DNA of 64,000 bases from DATKPE01 sp035524335. Its GTDB lineage: Bacteria; Bacteroidota; Ignavibacteria; UBA10030; SZUA-254. The notes below the pieces were generated by a model. It did not search any database and was not told where the DNA came from. It was given only the letters and a program-made list of their open reading frames with translations. The first letter of the stretch is position 1; each line of letters begins with the position of its first letter. Position numbers and translations under genes: made by a program. The stretch is taken from positions 1 through 64,000 of the forward strand of contig DATKPE010000056.1 of NCBI GenBank assembly GCA_035524335.1, in the 5' to 3' direction. Positions 25,487 to 34,053 of this stretch are shown in pieces.

Positions 25487-28378
25487 ATGCGGAGAACGAA
25501 CGGACATCCGGTTCCGGCGGGCATGCTCATCGTATTCCTGGCGGCAATACTGCTGGCGGTACCGGCCCGGCTGTCGGCCCAGGGCAAGGCGACGATCAAG
25601 GGAAAAGTCGTCGACGCGAAGAACGGCGAAGCACTTCCCAGCGTCAACATCGTCGTCAAGGGAACCTATTACGGCAACGTGACGAACCTGAACGGCGAAT
25701 ACAGCGTCACGGGGGTGAATCCGGGAACGTACACGATCGATTTCTCCCTCATCGGCTACAAGACGGTCGAATATGCGTCGGTGAAGATCGGGGCGGGGGA
25801 GACGAAACAGATCGATGTGAAGCTGGAGGAGACGGTTCTCACGCTCGGCCAGGAAATTGTCATCATCGGCGACAAGCCGCTCTTCAATGTCGAGGAAACG
25901 CAGAGCACCAGATCATTTTCGAGCACCGACATCAAGGCGTCCGCAGTCAAGAATGTTCAGGACATCGTCTCGATGCAGACCGGCGTGGTGCAGGTGGACA
26001 ACGAAATTCATATCCGGGGGGGCCGTTCCTACGAAAACGCCTATCTGGTCGACGGCATCTCCGTTCAGGATCCGCTTGCCGGGACCGGATTCGGCCTTCA
26101 GCTCGGCCCGGGCTCGATCCAGGACGTTGAGGTCATCACCGGCGGCTACAATGCCGAGTACGGACAGGCGACCTCCGGCATCGTCAACATCACGACCAAG
26201 GAAGGTTCCAAAACGTACTCCGGCGGATTCGGGTACAAGTCGGATCACTTCGGTTTCAATCAGAATTCGCGGGCGAACCAGAACACGGATATCTATGATT
26301 TGACGCTGAGCGGTCCCGAGCCGATCACGACCTATATTCTGCCGGCGTTGAATGCGGCCCTGCCGGGCACGTTCAGCTTCTTCGGTTCGTTCTATTCGAA
26401 TCTCACGGACGGGTATACGCGCTGGACGGAACAGCTTCTGGACGGGCGGCCGATCGGATGGGTCCTGAGTCCCGAACCGCATCTCATTTCATCGATGCTC
26501 CCCGGGTCGGATTTTCTCTCGCCGCGGAGAGCCAACAGCTGGTCGTGGCTCACGAAACTGACCTGGAAGCCGTCGGCGGTCACGAAATTATCGTACACCT
26601 ATTCATCCTCGATCAACATCGATCAGAATACGCAGGCGGTCCAGGCGACACTCGAATATGTGGTGCCGTCTCCCGGGTATCAGTACACCTTTCAGAGGAT
26701 CCCGGACAGCGCCGTCAGTTACACCCAGAGATACATCCAGCACGCCGTGAGCTGGACGCAAACGCTCAGTCCCAAGGCGTTTTATGAGATCAAGCTGAGC
26801 AGATATACCGCCCACATCCGGGGCGATGTGAACGGGATGAACTATTCCCAGTACAGCGAGCCGAAGGACATCATCACCTTCCCGATCCAGTACTACAATG
26901 CGAAGAGCGACACCATCCATGTCATCCCGGGGGACGGATTCTACGATGTGGGGAACGGCAGTGAGTGGACCGATCATTATCTCTCGGAGTACACCTTCAA
27001 GGGCGATCTGACGAACAATTTTACGGAGAAGAACAAGTTCAAGACCGGAATGGAACTCCGGTTCCAGCAGATGCAGATGATCGATATCTACGAGCCATGG
27101 TATAAACCGCTCGGTCTGAACAACGACATTTATGAAGTCAATCCGGCCCAGGGCGCATTTTATGCGCAGGACAACCTGACGGTGAAGGGGATGATCCTGA
27201 ATTTCGGCATGCGGCTGGATTACTGGTTCCCCGGCAAATACGTCGACGATATCGTCGCGCTCCCGAGCTCCCAATCCAACGTCCCCGACGCGATCCGGAA
27301 TGCCTATCTGAGCGACACGTACGACTTTTTCGGCCGCCGGGTGAAGGCGCGGCTTAGTCCCCGCCTCGGCGTGTCGCATCCGGTGTCGGATAATCAGACG
27401 CTGTTTTTCTCCTACGGGCATTTTTCAAAGCTCCCGCGGCCCCAGTTCGTCTATTCCAATCTCGCCTATTCGACGACCCAGTCGGCGTCCCAGACCATCG
27501 GTGATCCGGACCTCAATCCGGAAACGACGGTTTCGTACGAGCTTGGTCTCCGCACCCAGCTTTCCGGAAGCGATGTGCTGACCCTGACCGCCTACTACAA
27601 GGATATCTTCGATTACATCACCGCCCAGACCCTGCGGGATGTCACGATCCGTTCCGCAGCCACGTACACGACCTATATCAATCAGGATTACAGCCGCATC
27701 CGCGGACTTGAAGTCGAATACAAATCCCGTCTTTCCAGCTGGCTCAGTACGGTCGTTTCAGGATCGTATTCGATCGCCACGGGGAAAAGCTCCTCCCCGA
27801 ACGAACTGCTGTACCAGGTACAGCAGGGCCTGACCGAAACGATCAAGGAACAGCCGATGATCTTCGACCGGCCGCTCCAGCTGACGGCGAACTTCAATTT
27901 CCTCGTGAAAAAAGACGCGCCGCTCTTCGGTTTCGGCAGGGGAGTGCTCGACGACTACAATCTGTTCGTCCGCGTCTTCTACGAATCGGGCCAGCGGTAC
28001 ACCCCGACCATTTTCATCGGATACGATCCGGTGACCGGACGTCCGGCGTATCAGCCCGACTATAACAATCCCAATTCGGCGGTGGGGGATCCCTGGTTCT
28101 GGATCGACCTGAATCTGGAAAAATACATCGACGTCGGCATCGGCAAACTGACCTTCTCGCTGGAAGTGCAGAATCTTTTCAACCGGGAGAATTCGCAGAT
28201 CATCAATCCGGTCACCGGCCGCGCGTATCAGTACGGCGATCCGACCCAGTATCCGTCTCCGGTGGTCAACGATCCGCTCTACCCCCAGCTGACGGCTCCC
28301 GTGACGCCGTATCCGTATGACCCGTCGCGCTATCTGAATCCGCTCGTATACAAACTCGGACTTGCCTTTTCCTTTTGA
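25487..28378 (+). CDS. TonB-dependent outer-membrane receptor with CarboxypepD_reg domain
   Basis: A 963-residue outer-membrane receptor. The signal peptide is at about 1-32 (end RLSAQ), followed by a CarboxypepD_reg beta-sandwich (ATIKGKVVDAKNGEALPSVNIVVKGTYYGNVTNLNGEYSV), then a plug domain (ISMQTGVVQVDNEIHIRGGRSYENAYLVDGISVQDP...GGYNAEYGQATSGIVNI) and a 22-strand-type barrel ending LGLAFSF. The terminal Phe is the usual outer-membrane assembly signal. The layout is that of Bacteroidota/Ignavibacteria TonB receptors, but it is not a SusC with SusD partner. The ATG at 25487 is right after the upstream stop. The substrate is unknown. Confidence 0.9.
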   Translation: MRRTNGHPVPAGMLIVFLAAILLAVPARLSAQGKATIKGKVVDAKNGEALPSVNIVVKGTYYGNVTNLNGEYSVTGVNPGTYTIDFSLIGYKTVEYASVKIGAGETKQIDVKLEETVLTLGQEIVIIGDKPLFNVEETQSTRSFSSTDIKASAVKNVQDIVSMQTGVVQVDNEIHIRGGRSYENAYLVDGISVQDPLAGTGFGLQLGPGSIQDVEVITGGYNAEYGQATSGIVNITTKEGSKTYSGGFGYKSDHFGFNQNSRANQNTDIYDLTLSGPEPITTYILPALNAALPGTFSFFGSFYSNLTDGYTRWTEQLLDGRPIGWVLSPEPHLISSMLPGSDFLSPRRANSWSWLTKLTWKPSAVTKLSYTYSSSINIDQNTQAVQATLEYVVPSPGYQYTFQRIPDSAVSYTQRYIQHAVSWTQTLSPKAFYEIKLSRYTAHIRGDVNGMNYSQYSEPKDIITFPIQYYNAKSDTIHVIPGDGFYDVGNGSEWTDHYLSEYTFKGDLTNNFTEKNKFKTGMELRFQQMQMIDIYEPWYKPLGLNNDIYEVNPAQGAFYAQDNLTVKGMILNFGMRLDYWFPGKYVDDIVALPSSQSNVPDAIRNAYLSDTYDFFGRRVKARLSPRLGVSHPVSDNQTLFFSYGHFSKLPRPQFVYSNLAYSTTQSASQTIGDPDLNPETTVSYELGLRTQLSGSDVLTLTAYYKDIFDYITAQTLRDVTIRSAATYTTYINQDYSRIRGLEVEYKSRLSSWLSTVVSGSYSIATGKSSSPNELLYQVQQGLTETIKEQPMIFDRPLQLTANFNFLVKKDAPLFGFGRGVLDDYNLFVRVFYESGQRYTPTIFIGYDPVTGRPAYQPDYNNPNSAVGDPWFWIDLNLEKYIDVGIGKLTFSLEVQNLFNRENSQIINPVTGRAYQYGDPTQYPSPVVNDPLYPQLTAPVTPYPYDPSRYLNPLVYKLGLAFSF

Positions 28379-29398
28379 ATGACCCACCCCCGCGTCCATA
28401 TCATCCTTCTTCTGCTGGCCGTCTGCTCTGTACAGCGGTCTGAGGCCCAGCTGATCCCCAACCTCGGCGGACAGCGAGCCGGTATTTCAGCATTCCAGTT
28501 CCTCAAGATCGGATCCGGTGCGCGGGCCGAAGGAATGGGGGAAGCGTTCACCGCCGTGGCTAATGACGCCTCCACGCTCTACTGGAACCCGGCCGGCATC
28601 ACACAGTTCACCCAGAACGAACTCGTCGTCGCCCACTGCGATTACGTTGTCGATATCAGCCACGAATATTTCGGCGGGGTTTACCATATCGATCCGAGCA
28701 ATGCCGTCGGCCTGTCGGTGATCTCGCTCCATATGCCCGACATGCCGGTGACGACGGAAACACAGCCGTTCGGAACGGGGCGGTATTTTTCATTCGGCGA
28801 TGTTGCGGTCGGAGCGACCTATTCGCGCCGGATGACCGATCAGTTCAGCTTCGGCGTTACGGTGCGGTATGTCGAGGAAACGCTCGATATGATCAAGATG
28901 GGCGGAACGCTGGTCGACCTGGGAACCTTTTACTGGACCGGGCTCGGTTCGGCGCGTTTTGCGGTCGTGGTGAGCAATTTCGGTGCCGACGTTTCTCCCA
29001 GCGGCTCGGTCACGGAACTCAACGGCACCGAGGTGAGCAGTTTCCAGTCGTTCTCGCCGCCGACTATTTTCAAGCTCGGCTTTGCCATGGATCCCATCGA
29101 AGACGAGCATAACCGGCTGACCACCTCGCTCGAGCTCCATCATCCCAACGACAACGCCGAAAATCTCCACCTCGGGCTCGAATATCAGTGGGAACGCTGG
29201 CTCTGGCTGAGAGGCGGTCTGATGAGAACCATCGGACAGCGGCTCCTGGAGGCGGACAACAGCGCGTCGGGGGACCTGACGCTCGGCCTCGGCGTCGCGA
29301 TCCCCACCTCGTTCTCCGAGGTGCACTTTGATTATGCCTATGCGAACTTCAACGAGCTCGGCAGTGTTCATCGAATATCCATCGGTCTCAACTTCTGA
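28379..29398 (+). CDS. PorV/PorQ-family outer-membrane protein
   Basis: A 339-residue outer-membrane beta-barrel protein. The signal peptide ends RSEAQ. The family signature follows: GISAFQFLKIGSGARAEGMGEAFTAVANDASTLYWNPAGI (FadL/PorV-like N-terminus), then paired beta strands to the terminal Phe (SIGLNF). PorV homologues in Bacteroidota shuttle type IX secretion substrates, but many paralogues in Ignavibacteria sit next to TonB receptors with no proven role. The gene begins directly after the TonB receptor stop with no gap (TGA then ATG), so translation is coupled. Confidence 0.85.
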   Translation: MTHPRVHIILLLLAVCSVQRSEAQLIPNLGGQRAGISAFQFLKIGSGARAEGMGEAFTAVANDASTLYWNPAGITQFTQNELVVAHCDYVVDISHEYFGGVYHIDPSNAVGLSVISLHMPDMPVTTETQPFGTGRYFSFGDVAVGATYSRRMTDQFSFGVTVRYVEETLDMIKMGGTLVDLGTFYWTGLGSARFAVVVSNFGADVSPSGSVTELNGTEVSSFQSFSPPTIFKLGFAMDPIEDEHNRLTTSLELHHPNDNAENLHLGLEYQWERWLWLRGGLMRTIGQRLLEADNSASGDLTLGLGVAIPTSFSEVHFDYAYANFNELGSVHRISIGLNF

Positions 29399-29401
29399 CC
29401 C

Positions 29402-30616
29402 ATGCTCACAACCTTTTCGAAAATAAGCGGTGTCCTGGGCGTCCTGCTCGCTCTCTGGTGCATGGGGTGCGAACAGCGGATACCCATCGGCCCATTTCAG
29501 AATGTTCCTCCCGCAACGAATACCACCGATACGACCTATGCGGAGGTCTATCCGCCGATCAGCGGCTATGAGGTGGGCGGATTCCAGGATCCGCGGGCCG
29601 TCATGGTCGGCAACGACCAGCTCATTTATGTCTGCGATTATGCGCGGAACGAAGTCATCATGTTCGACGCCGGCGGACGTGTCCTCACCAGCCGGAAGAT
29701 CATGCACCCGATCTCGATCGCGCAGAATTCCAAGCTCGACCTGTACGTCGGCGCCGAGACGATAGCGCCGAACGGCGTCGACACCGTCGGGGCCATCTAC
29801 CGGATTTTCCTCGCACGGTTTGATACCACGTATGTCGCCGGTTACGATACGACGATTGTGCTCGGGGATACGGTGATCCTGCCGGTGTACAGGGACACCT
29901 CCCTTTTTGCGGACCATCACCTCGATGTGGCGAGGAGCAGGATCGTCTGGAAAGAACCCGGCCACCCGGCCCGGCGTTTCCCCGGCATCGCGATCCTGCC
30001 CGGCAACGAATATCTTGCCGCCCGCTCTGGGCCGGATAATTCAAGTTTTGTCGATCCCGACAACAGGGTCCTTCATTTTACCCCCGGCGACACGCTCTAC
30101 TCGCCCATCGGCGACCTCCTCACGCCGCCGTCGGGTGGCACGTCGATCGTCGATATACGGTTCCTGACGGGAATCATGGTCTTCCCCGGCACACGGAACT
30201 TCCTCGTCACGCAATCGACCAGCGGCGTTGTCTATGGGGCCATTCTCCTCACCTGGACCAACACCTCGACACAGCAGGGGTGGATTCCGACCTACGATCC
30301 CGCCGATCCCATTCAGCGCGGAGCGGATATCATCAAACCATATCGTTTCCGGGACGCCGTGGCGGCGGCTTACGACAACAAACGCCGGGAGCTGTATATT
30401 CTCGACGCCGGTCTGGACAGCGTCATGAAATTCAACAGCCGCGGACAGCAGAAAGAGGAGTCGTTCGGCCGCTACCTCACCGGAAGCCAGGGCCTGCCCG
30501 CCCTGAGCGGCCCGATGGGGATCGCCTATTCGAACGACTGTACGCTCTATATCATCGATACCGGCAACAAACTGCTCCGCCGATTCAGAATCGCCTCGCA
30601 GACCAACTGCTTCTGA
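29402..30616 (+). CDS. Lipoprotein with NHL-type beta-propeller
   Basis: A 404-residue lipoprotein (lipobox LALWCMGC). The mature protein has propeller-like blades: QDPRAVMVGNDQLIYVCDYARNEVIMFDAGGRVLTSRKI near the N-terminus and AAAYDNKRRELYILDAGLDSVMKFNSRGQ and GPMGIAYSNDCTLYIIDTGNKLLRRFRI at the C-terminus, the pattern of NHL repeats. It is the last tightly linked gene of the envelope operon, 3 bases after the PorV-like gene. A structural or scaffolding role at the outer membrane is likely; no catalytic motif is visible. Confidence 0.8.
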   Translation: MLTTFSKISGVLGVLLALWCMGCEQRIPIGPFQNVPPATNTTDTTYAEVYPPISGYEVGGFQDPRAVMVGNDQLIYVCDYARNEVIMFDAGGRVLTSRKIMHPISIAQNSKLDLYVGAETIAPNGVDTVGAIYRIFLARFDTTYVAGYDTTIVLGDTVILPVYRDTSLFADHHLDVARSRIVWKEPGHPARRFPGIAILPGNEYLAARSGPDNSSFVDPDNRVLHFTPGDTLYSPIGDLLTPPSGGTSIVDIRFLTGIMVFPGTRNFLVTQSTSGVVYGAILLTWTNTSTQQGWIPTYDPADPIQRGADIIKPYRFRDAVAAAYDNKRRELYILDAGLDSVMKFNSRGQQKEESFGRYLTGSQGLPALSGPMGIAYSNDCTLYIIDTGNKLLRRFRIASQTNCF

Positions 30617-30632
30617 TCAGGAACAGGTCTTC

Positions 30633-31718
30633 ATGAGAGTATTTTCCATTATTCTCCTGATTGCCGTCTGTGGACCGGTCGCGACCGCACAGGCGCAATC
30701 CCCGCCCAATCCAGCCACTCTCACCCTCATCGGATACGATTCCCTCACGGGTGAACTGGGTGTTGCCGTCGCTTCCCAGAGAATCGCCTCCGGCGCCGTC
30801 GTCCCGGCCGCCAGGGGGGGGATCGCGGCTCTCGCCATCACCAGCTCGTCCCAGCCCTCTTCCGCCTCCGTCTGGCTTGGCATGATCGCAGGAGGGGCAT
30901 CCTCGCATCAATCGCTCGATTCCGTCAGCGTGCGCGATCCGGCTGTTACGGCACACGCGGTCGGGGCGGTTGACGGACACGGAATTTCCTTTGCCCGCGC
31001 CGGTGACAACAGCCGGTCTCTTTCGGGTGCTGTTGCGGGTGACGGGTATTGCGTTCTCGCCGAGAATCTTCCCACCCAGCCGGTTCTCGCGGTGATGGTC
31101 TCAGCATACCGGGAAGCGGGTTCCGGATTTCCCGAGAGGCTTCTGAACGCGCTTGAAACGGCGGCGACGGCCTCGGGGCTCAGGTACGCGTCCGCCGCAC
31201 TGCTTGTTGTCGCTCCCAGGATCGGCTATGGACCGGACGGTGACCGCTTTGTCGATCTCCGGGTGGACGACGATTCTCTCCCTCTTGTCCGACTACGGCG
31301 GCTGTTCGGATCCTGGTCGGCGGTCTCGCTGGACGATGCCGGCTGGCGGATAGTGGACGATCTGAATGCTCAGCGGCAGTTCGATGCGGCGCGTGAAGCG
31401 CTCAAGCGGATCGTCGCCGGACTGAACGAGGAACTGCGGCGGCACCCGGACGATCCGACGGCTCTCGCGCGGATCGCCCGCCAGCTGGCGGTCCACGACG
31501 TCGACGCCGGACGGGCACTTGAACTGGCCCTGCGGGCCGAAAAAATGTCCCCTGCAGATCCTGATATACTCGACGCCGAGGCCGAATGCTATTTTCACCT
31601 GAAGCGGTACGACGATGCGATCGCGACGGCGTCGCGGACTGTGGCGATCGATCCGTCGAATGAATATTATCAGAATCAGCTTCAGAAGTTCCGTGCGGCC
31701 CGACAGCAGGGCAGATAG
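30633..31718 (+). CDS. Exported DUF1028 protein with TPR tail
   Basis: A 361-residue protein with a signal peptide (end TAQAQ). Residues 25-225 match the DUF1028 family: LIGYDSLTGELGVAVASQRIASGAVVPAARGGIAAL, then GAVAGDGYCVLAENL and RIGYGPDGDRFVDLRVDDDS. DUF1028 has an Ntn-hydrolase-like fold, but its substrate is not established. Residues 240-355 are helical with TPR-like repeats (LELALRAEKMSPADPDILDAEAECYFHLKRYDDAI). It starts 16 bases after the NHL lipoprotein and is probably expressed with the envelope operon. A peptidase or amidase role is possible only by fold. Confidence 0.85.
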   Translation: MRVFSIILLIAVCGPVATAQAQSPPNPATLTLIGYDSLTGELGVAVASQRIASGAVVPAARGGIAALAITSSSQPSSASVWLGMIAGGASSHQSLDSVSVRDPAVTAHAVGAVDGHGISFARAGDNSRSLSGAVAGDGYCVLAENLPTQPVLAVMVSAYREAGSGFPERLLNALETAATASGLRYASAALLVVAPRIGYGPDGDRFVDLRVDDDSLPLVRLRRLFGSWSAVSLDDAGWRIVDDLNAQRQFDAAREALKRIVAGLNEELRRHPDDPTALARIARQLAVHDVDAGRALELALRAEKMSPADPDILDAEAECYFHLKRYDDAIATASRTVAIDPSNEYYQNQLQKFRAARQQGR

Positions 31719-31747
31719 CCAATCCCTGCGGAAATGACACCCGCGTC

Positions 31748-32326
31748 ATGATGCATCTTCCCGTTACCGCGTTCGTCGAACCGATGAAAATCGGTTATCC
31801 CGGCATACTGATCGGCGCTCTTCTGCTCTTTTTCGGGAGGAAGCTGTTCTGGTTCGGGATCGCCGTGGTCGGCTTTTACATCGGCATGTCCTTTGCCGAT
31901 GCCGTGGGATTTGCCGGCGAAGGGCTGGGGGGGATCCTGGTCGGCATTGCAGCCGGGGTACTGGGCGTGCTGGTTCTCTACGCGCTCCAGAAACTCGCGC
32001 TGAGCATCCTCGGATTCTGCGCGGGCGTCTACCTGACGTTCATGCTGATGCACCGGCTCCAGTTCGATGTGACCTGGGCGTGGCTTCTGGGGGGCGGCCT
32101 GGCGGGGCTGATTGTGGCGAGCGTCTTTTTTCACACCGCGGTGATCATTCTCACAGCCGTGTTCGGGGCATTCTGCATCGTGCGGGAACTCCCCGGCGGG
32201 ACGGAATCCCAGTCGGTGGTATTTCTCCTCCTCGTCCTGGCGGGAGTCTATGTCCAGAATTCGATGCGCAAGGGGCACGGAAAGGGGGAGCGCAAGGGGG
32301 CCGGTTCATCCGAATCGGAAGGGTGA
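31748..32326 (+). CDS. Polytopic membrane protein, function unknown
   Basis: A 192-residue inner-membrane protein with about six or seven hydrophobic helices, rich in Gly and Val (GILIGALLLFFGRKLFWFGIAVVGFYIGMSF, GGILVGIAAGVLGVLVLYALQ and further). The charged tail is RKGHGKGERKG. The alternation resembles DUF4203/TMEM198-type proteins, but I cannot confirm this. It starts with tandem ATG codons and follows the DUF1028 gene by 29 bases. No catalytic motif is seen. Confidence 0.7.
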   Translation: MMHLPVTAFVEPMKIGYPGILIGALLLFFGRKLFWFGIAVVGFYIGMSFADAVGFAGEGLGGILVGIAAGVLGVLVLYALQKLALSILGFCAGVYLTFMLMHRLQFDVTWAWLLGGGLAGLIVASVFFHTAVIILTAVFGAFCIVRELPGGTESQSVVFLLLVLAGVYVQNSMRKGHGKGERKGAGSSESEG

Positions 32327-32359
32327 CAGGGCAGGGTGGGGAAGGGCGGAATCCGGCAG

Positions 32360-32388
32360 TTGCAAGTCAGAACGGAAATATGTACATT
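32360..32388 (+). promoter_or_regulatory. Promoter for tRNA-Ser(GCT)
   Basis: TTGCAA (32360-32365), a 17-base spacer and TACATT (32383-32388) sit 24 bases before the mature tRNA 5' end. Confidence 0.55.
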
Positions 32389-32412
32389 ATTTTTTTTAGC
32401 CGCATGTCCTCC

Positions 32413-32505
32413 GGAGAGGTGGGTGAGTGGCTTAAACCAGCGGTTTGCTAAACCGCCGTAGGGGGTAAACTTCTACCGAGAGTTCAAATCTCTCCCTCTC
32501 CGCCA
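32413..32505 (+). tRNA. tRNA-Ser (anticodon GCT), CCA encoded
   Basis: A class II tRNA. The acceptor GGAGAGG pairs with CCTCTCC, the anticodon loop TTGCTAA gives GCT, and the variable arm is long (around 32457-32477). The discriminator is G, and CCA is encoded at 32503-32505, unlike the other three tRNAs in this window. Confidence 0.94.
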
Positions 32506-32544
32506 CGTGGTATCAGCAGGTCTGTTCACTGGCAAACCCAAACC

Positions 32545-32569
32545 ATCCCCGAAGCGGGGATTTTTTTTT
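32545..32569 (+). terminator. Factor-independent terminator after tRNA-Ser
   Basis: ATCCCCG and CGGGGAT pair across an AAG loop (32545-32561) and run into nine T (32561-32569). It separates the tRNA from gltX, whose ATG is only 11 bases further on. Confidence 0.85.
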
Positions 32570-32580
32570 ATCTTTGTGAA

Positions 32581-34053
32581 ATGAACAACGGACAGCGGCA
32601 GGTGCGGGTGCGGTTCGCTCCGAGTCCAACCGGCTACCTTCATGTCGGAGGTCTGCGCACGGCCCTGTACAATTTCCTGTTTGCACGTCACACGGGCGGA
32701 GTTTTTATCCTGAGGATCGAAGACACCGACCGGTCGCGATACGTCGAAGGCGCGGTCGAAAATCTGATCGCCACCCTCGGATGGGCCGGACTGTCGTTCG
32801 ACGAGGGCCCGGGGAAGGGCGGAGCGTACGGTCCGTATGTCCAGTCGGAGCGGCTTGACATTTACCGGAAGCACGCCGGCCGGCTTGTGGAGGAAGGAAA
32901 GGCGTACTATTGTTTCTGCGCGCCCGAGCGGCTGGAACAGATGCGGAAACGGCAGGAAGCCGAAAAGCTTCCGTTCAAATATGATCGCGAGTGTCTCCGG
33001 CTTGCCCCTGCTGAGTCGGCGGCGAAACTTCAGCGCGGGGAACCGCATGTCATCCGGCTGAAGGTGCCCGACGGACGGGCGATCCGCTTTGCGGACATCA
33101 TCCGGGAATCGGTCGAGATCGACGCCGAACGGATCGACGATCAGGTTCTTCTGAAATCCGACGGGTATCCGACGTATCATCTGGCCAATGTGGTCGACGA
33201 TCACCTGATGGGGGTGACGCATGTCATTCGCGGGGAGGAATGGCTTTCGAGCACGCCGAAACATGTCATTCTGTATGAATATTTCGGATGGGATCTGCCG
33301 GTGTTTGCCCATCTTCCACTTCTCCTCAACCCAGACCGTTCCAAGCTGAGCAAGCGTCAGGGGGATGTCGCGGTGGAGGAATACAGGCGGAAGGGATATC
33401 TTCCGGAAGCGCTCGTTAACTTTGTGGCGTTTCTCGGCTGGAATCCGGGCGGGACGAAGGAAATTTATTCGATCGACGAGCTGATCGGTGAATTTACCCT
33501 CGATAAGGTGAACAAATCGGGGGCGATCTTCAATCTTGAAAAACTGAACTGGCTCAATTTCGAACATCTCCGGACAAAGCCGGCGGCCGAGGTGCTCGCC
33601 GCGCTCCGGAGGGAACTTGCCGGATCACGGTTCAGCGGACAGACCTTTGAGGATGCCTATCTTATCTCCGTGATCGGTGCGATGAGGGAACGGGTCACGT
33701 CGGTTGCAGATTTCATCCTCAAGAGCCCCTATTTCTTCGGACAGCCTGAATCGTACGAACAGGAGGCGGTCAGAAAAAGATGGAATGCCCGCTCCCCGCA
33801 GGTCCTGACGGCTCTCGCCCGGGAATTCTCCCGGATCCCGCCGGGATCGGGAAAAGAGGCGTTCGAGGAAGCCCTGCACCGGACTGCGGCGGCGGAACAG
33901 GTCCCCAACGGCGAACTGATACACCCTTTGAGGCTGGCGGTTTCGGGTGTGAGCGGAGGCCCGGGGGTTTTCGACATAGTTGCGATCATCGGTCCCGCCG
34001 AAACCATCGGCCGGATCCGGAATGCGATTGAAAGGATCCCAGCACAGCCATGA
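32581..34053 (+). CDS. gltX: Glutamyl-tRNA synthetase
   Basis: A 490-residue class I aminoacyl-tRNA synthetase that charges tRNA-Glu. The ATP-binding HIGH-type motif is FAPSPTGYLHVGGLRTALYN (residues 10-29), and the KMSKS-type loop is SKLSKRQGDV near residue 258. The C-terminal anticodon-binding helical region is complete. RGEEWLSSTPKHVILYEYFGWDLPVFAHLPLL is typical of bacterial GluRS. It starts just after a terminator, with TATCTTTG (32569-32576) as a possible -10 box that would leave almost no leader. Its stop overlaps the glnS start (ATGA at 34050), so the two synthetases are translationally coupled. Confidence 0.97.
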   Translation: MNNGQRQVRVRFAPSPTGYLHVGGLRTALYNFLFARHTGGVFILRIEDTDRSRYVEGAVENLIATLGWAGLSFDEGPGKGGAYGPYVQSERLDIYRKHAGRLVEEGKAYYCFCAPERLEQMRKRQEAEKLPFKYDRECLRLAPAESAAKLQRGEPHVIRLKVPDGRAIRFADIIRESVEIDAERIDDQVLLKSDGYPTYHLANVVDDHLMGVTHVIRGEEWLSSTPKHVILYEYFGWDLPVFAHLPLLLNPDRSKLSKRQGDVAVEEYRRKGYLPEALVNFVAFLGWNPGGTKEIYSIDELIGEFTLDKVNKSGAIFNLEKLNWLNFEHLRTKPAAEVLAALRRELAGSRFSGQTFEDAYLISVIGAMRERVTSVADFILKSPYFFGQPESYEQEAVRKRWNARSPQVLTALAREFSRIPPGSGKEAFEEALHRTAAAEQVPNGELIHPLRLAVSGVSGGPGVFDIVAIIGPAETIGRIRNAIERIPAQP

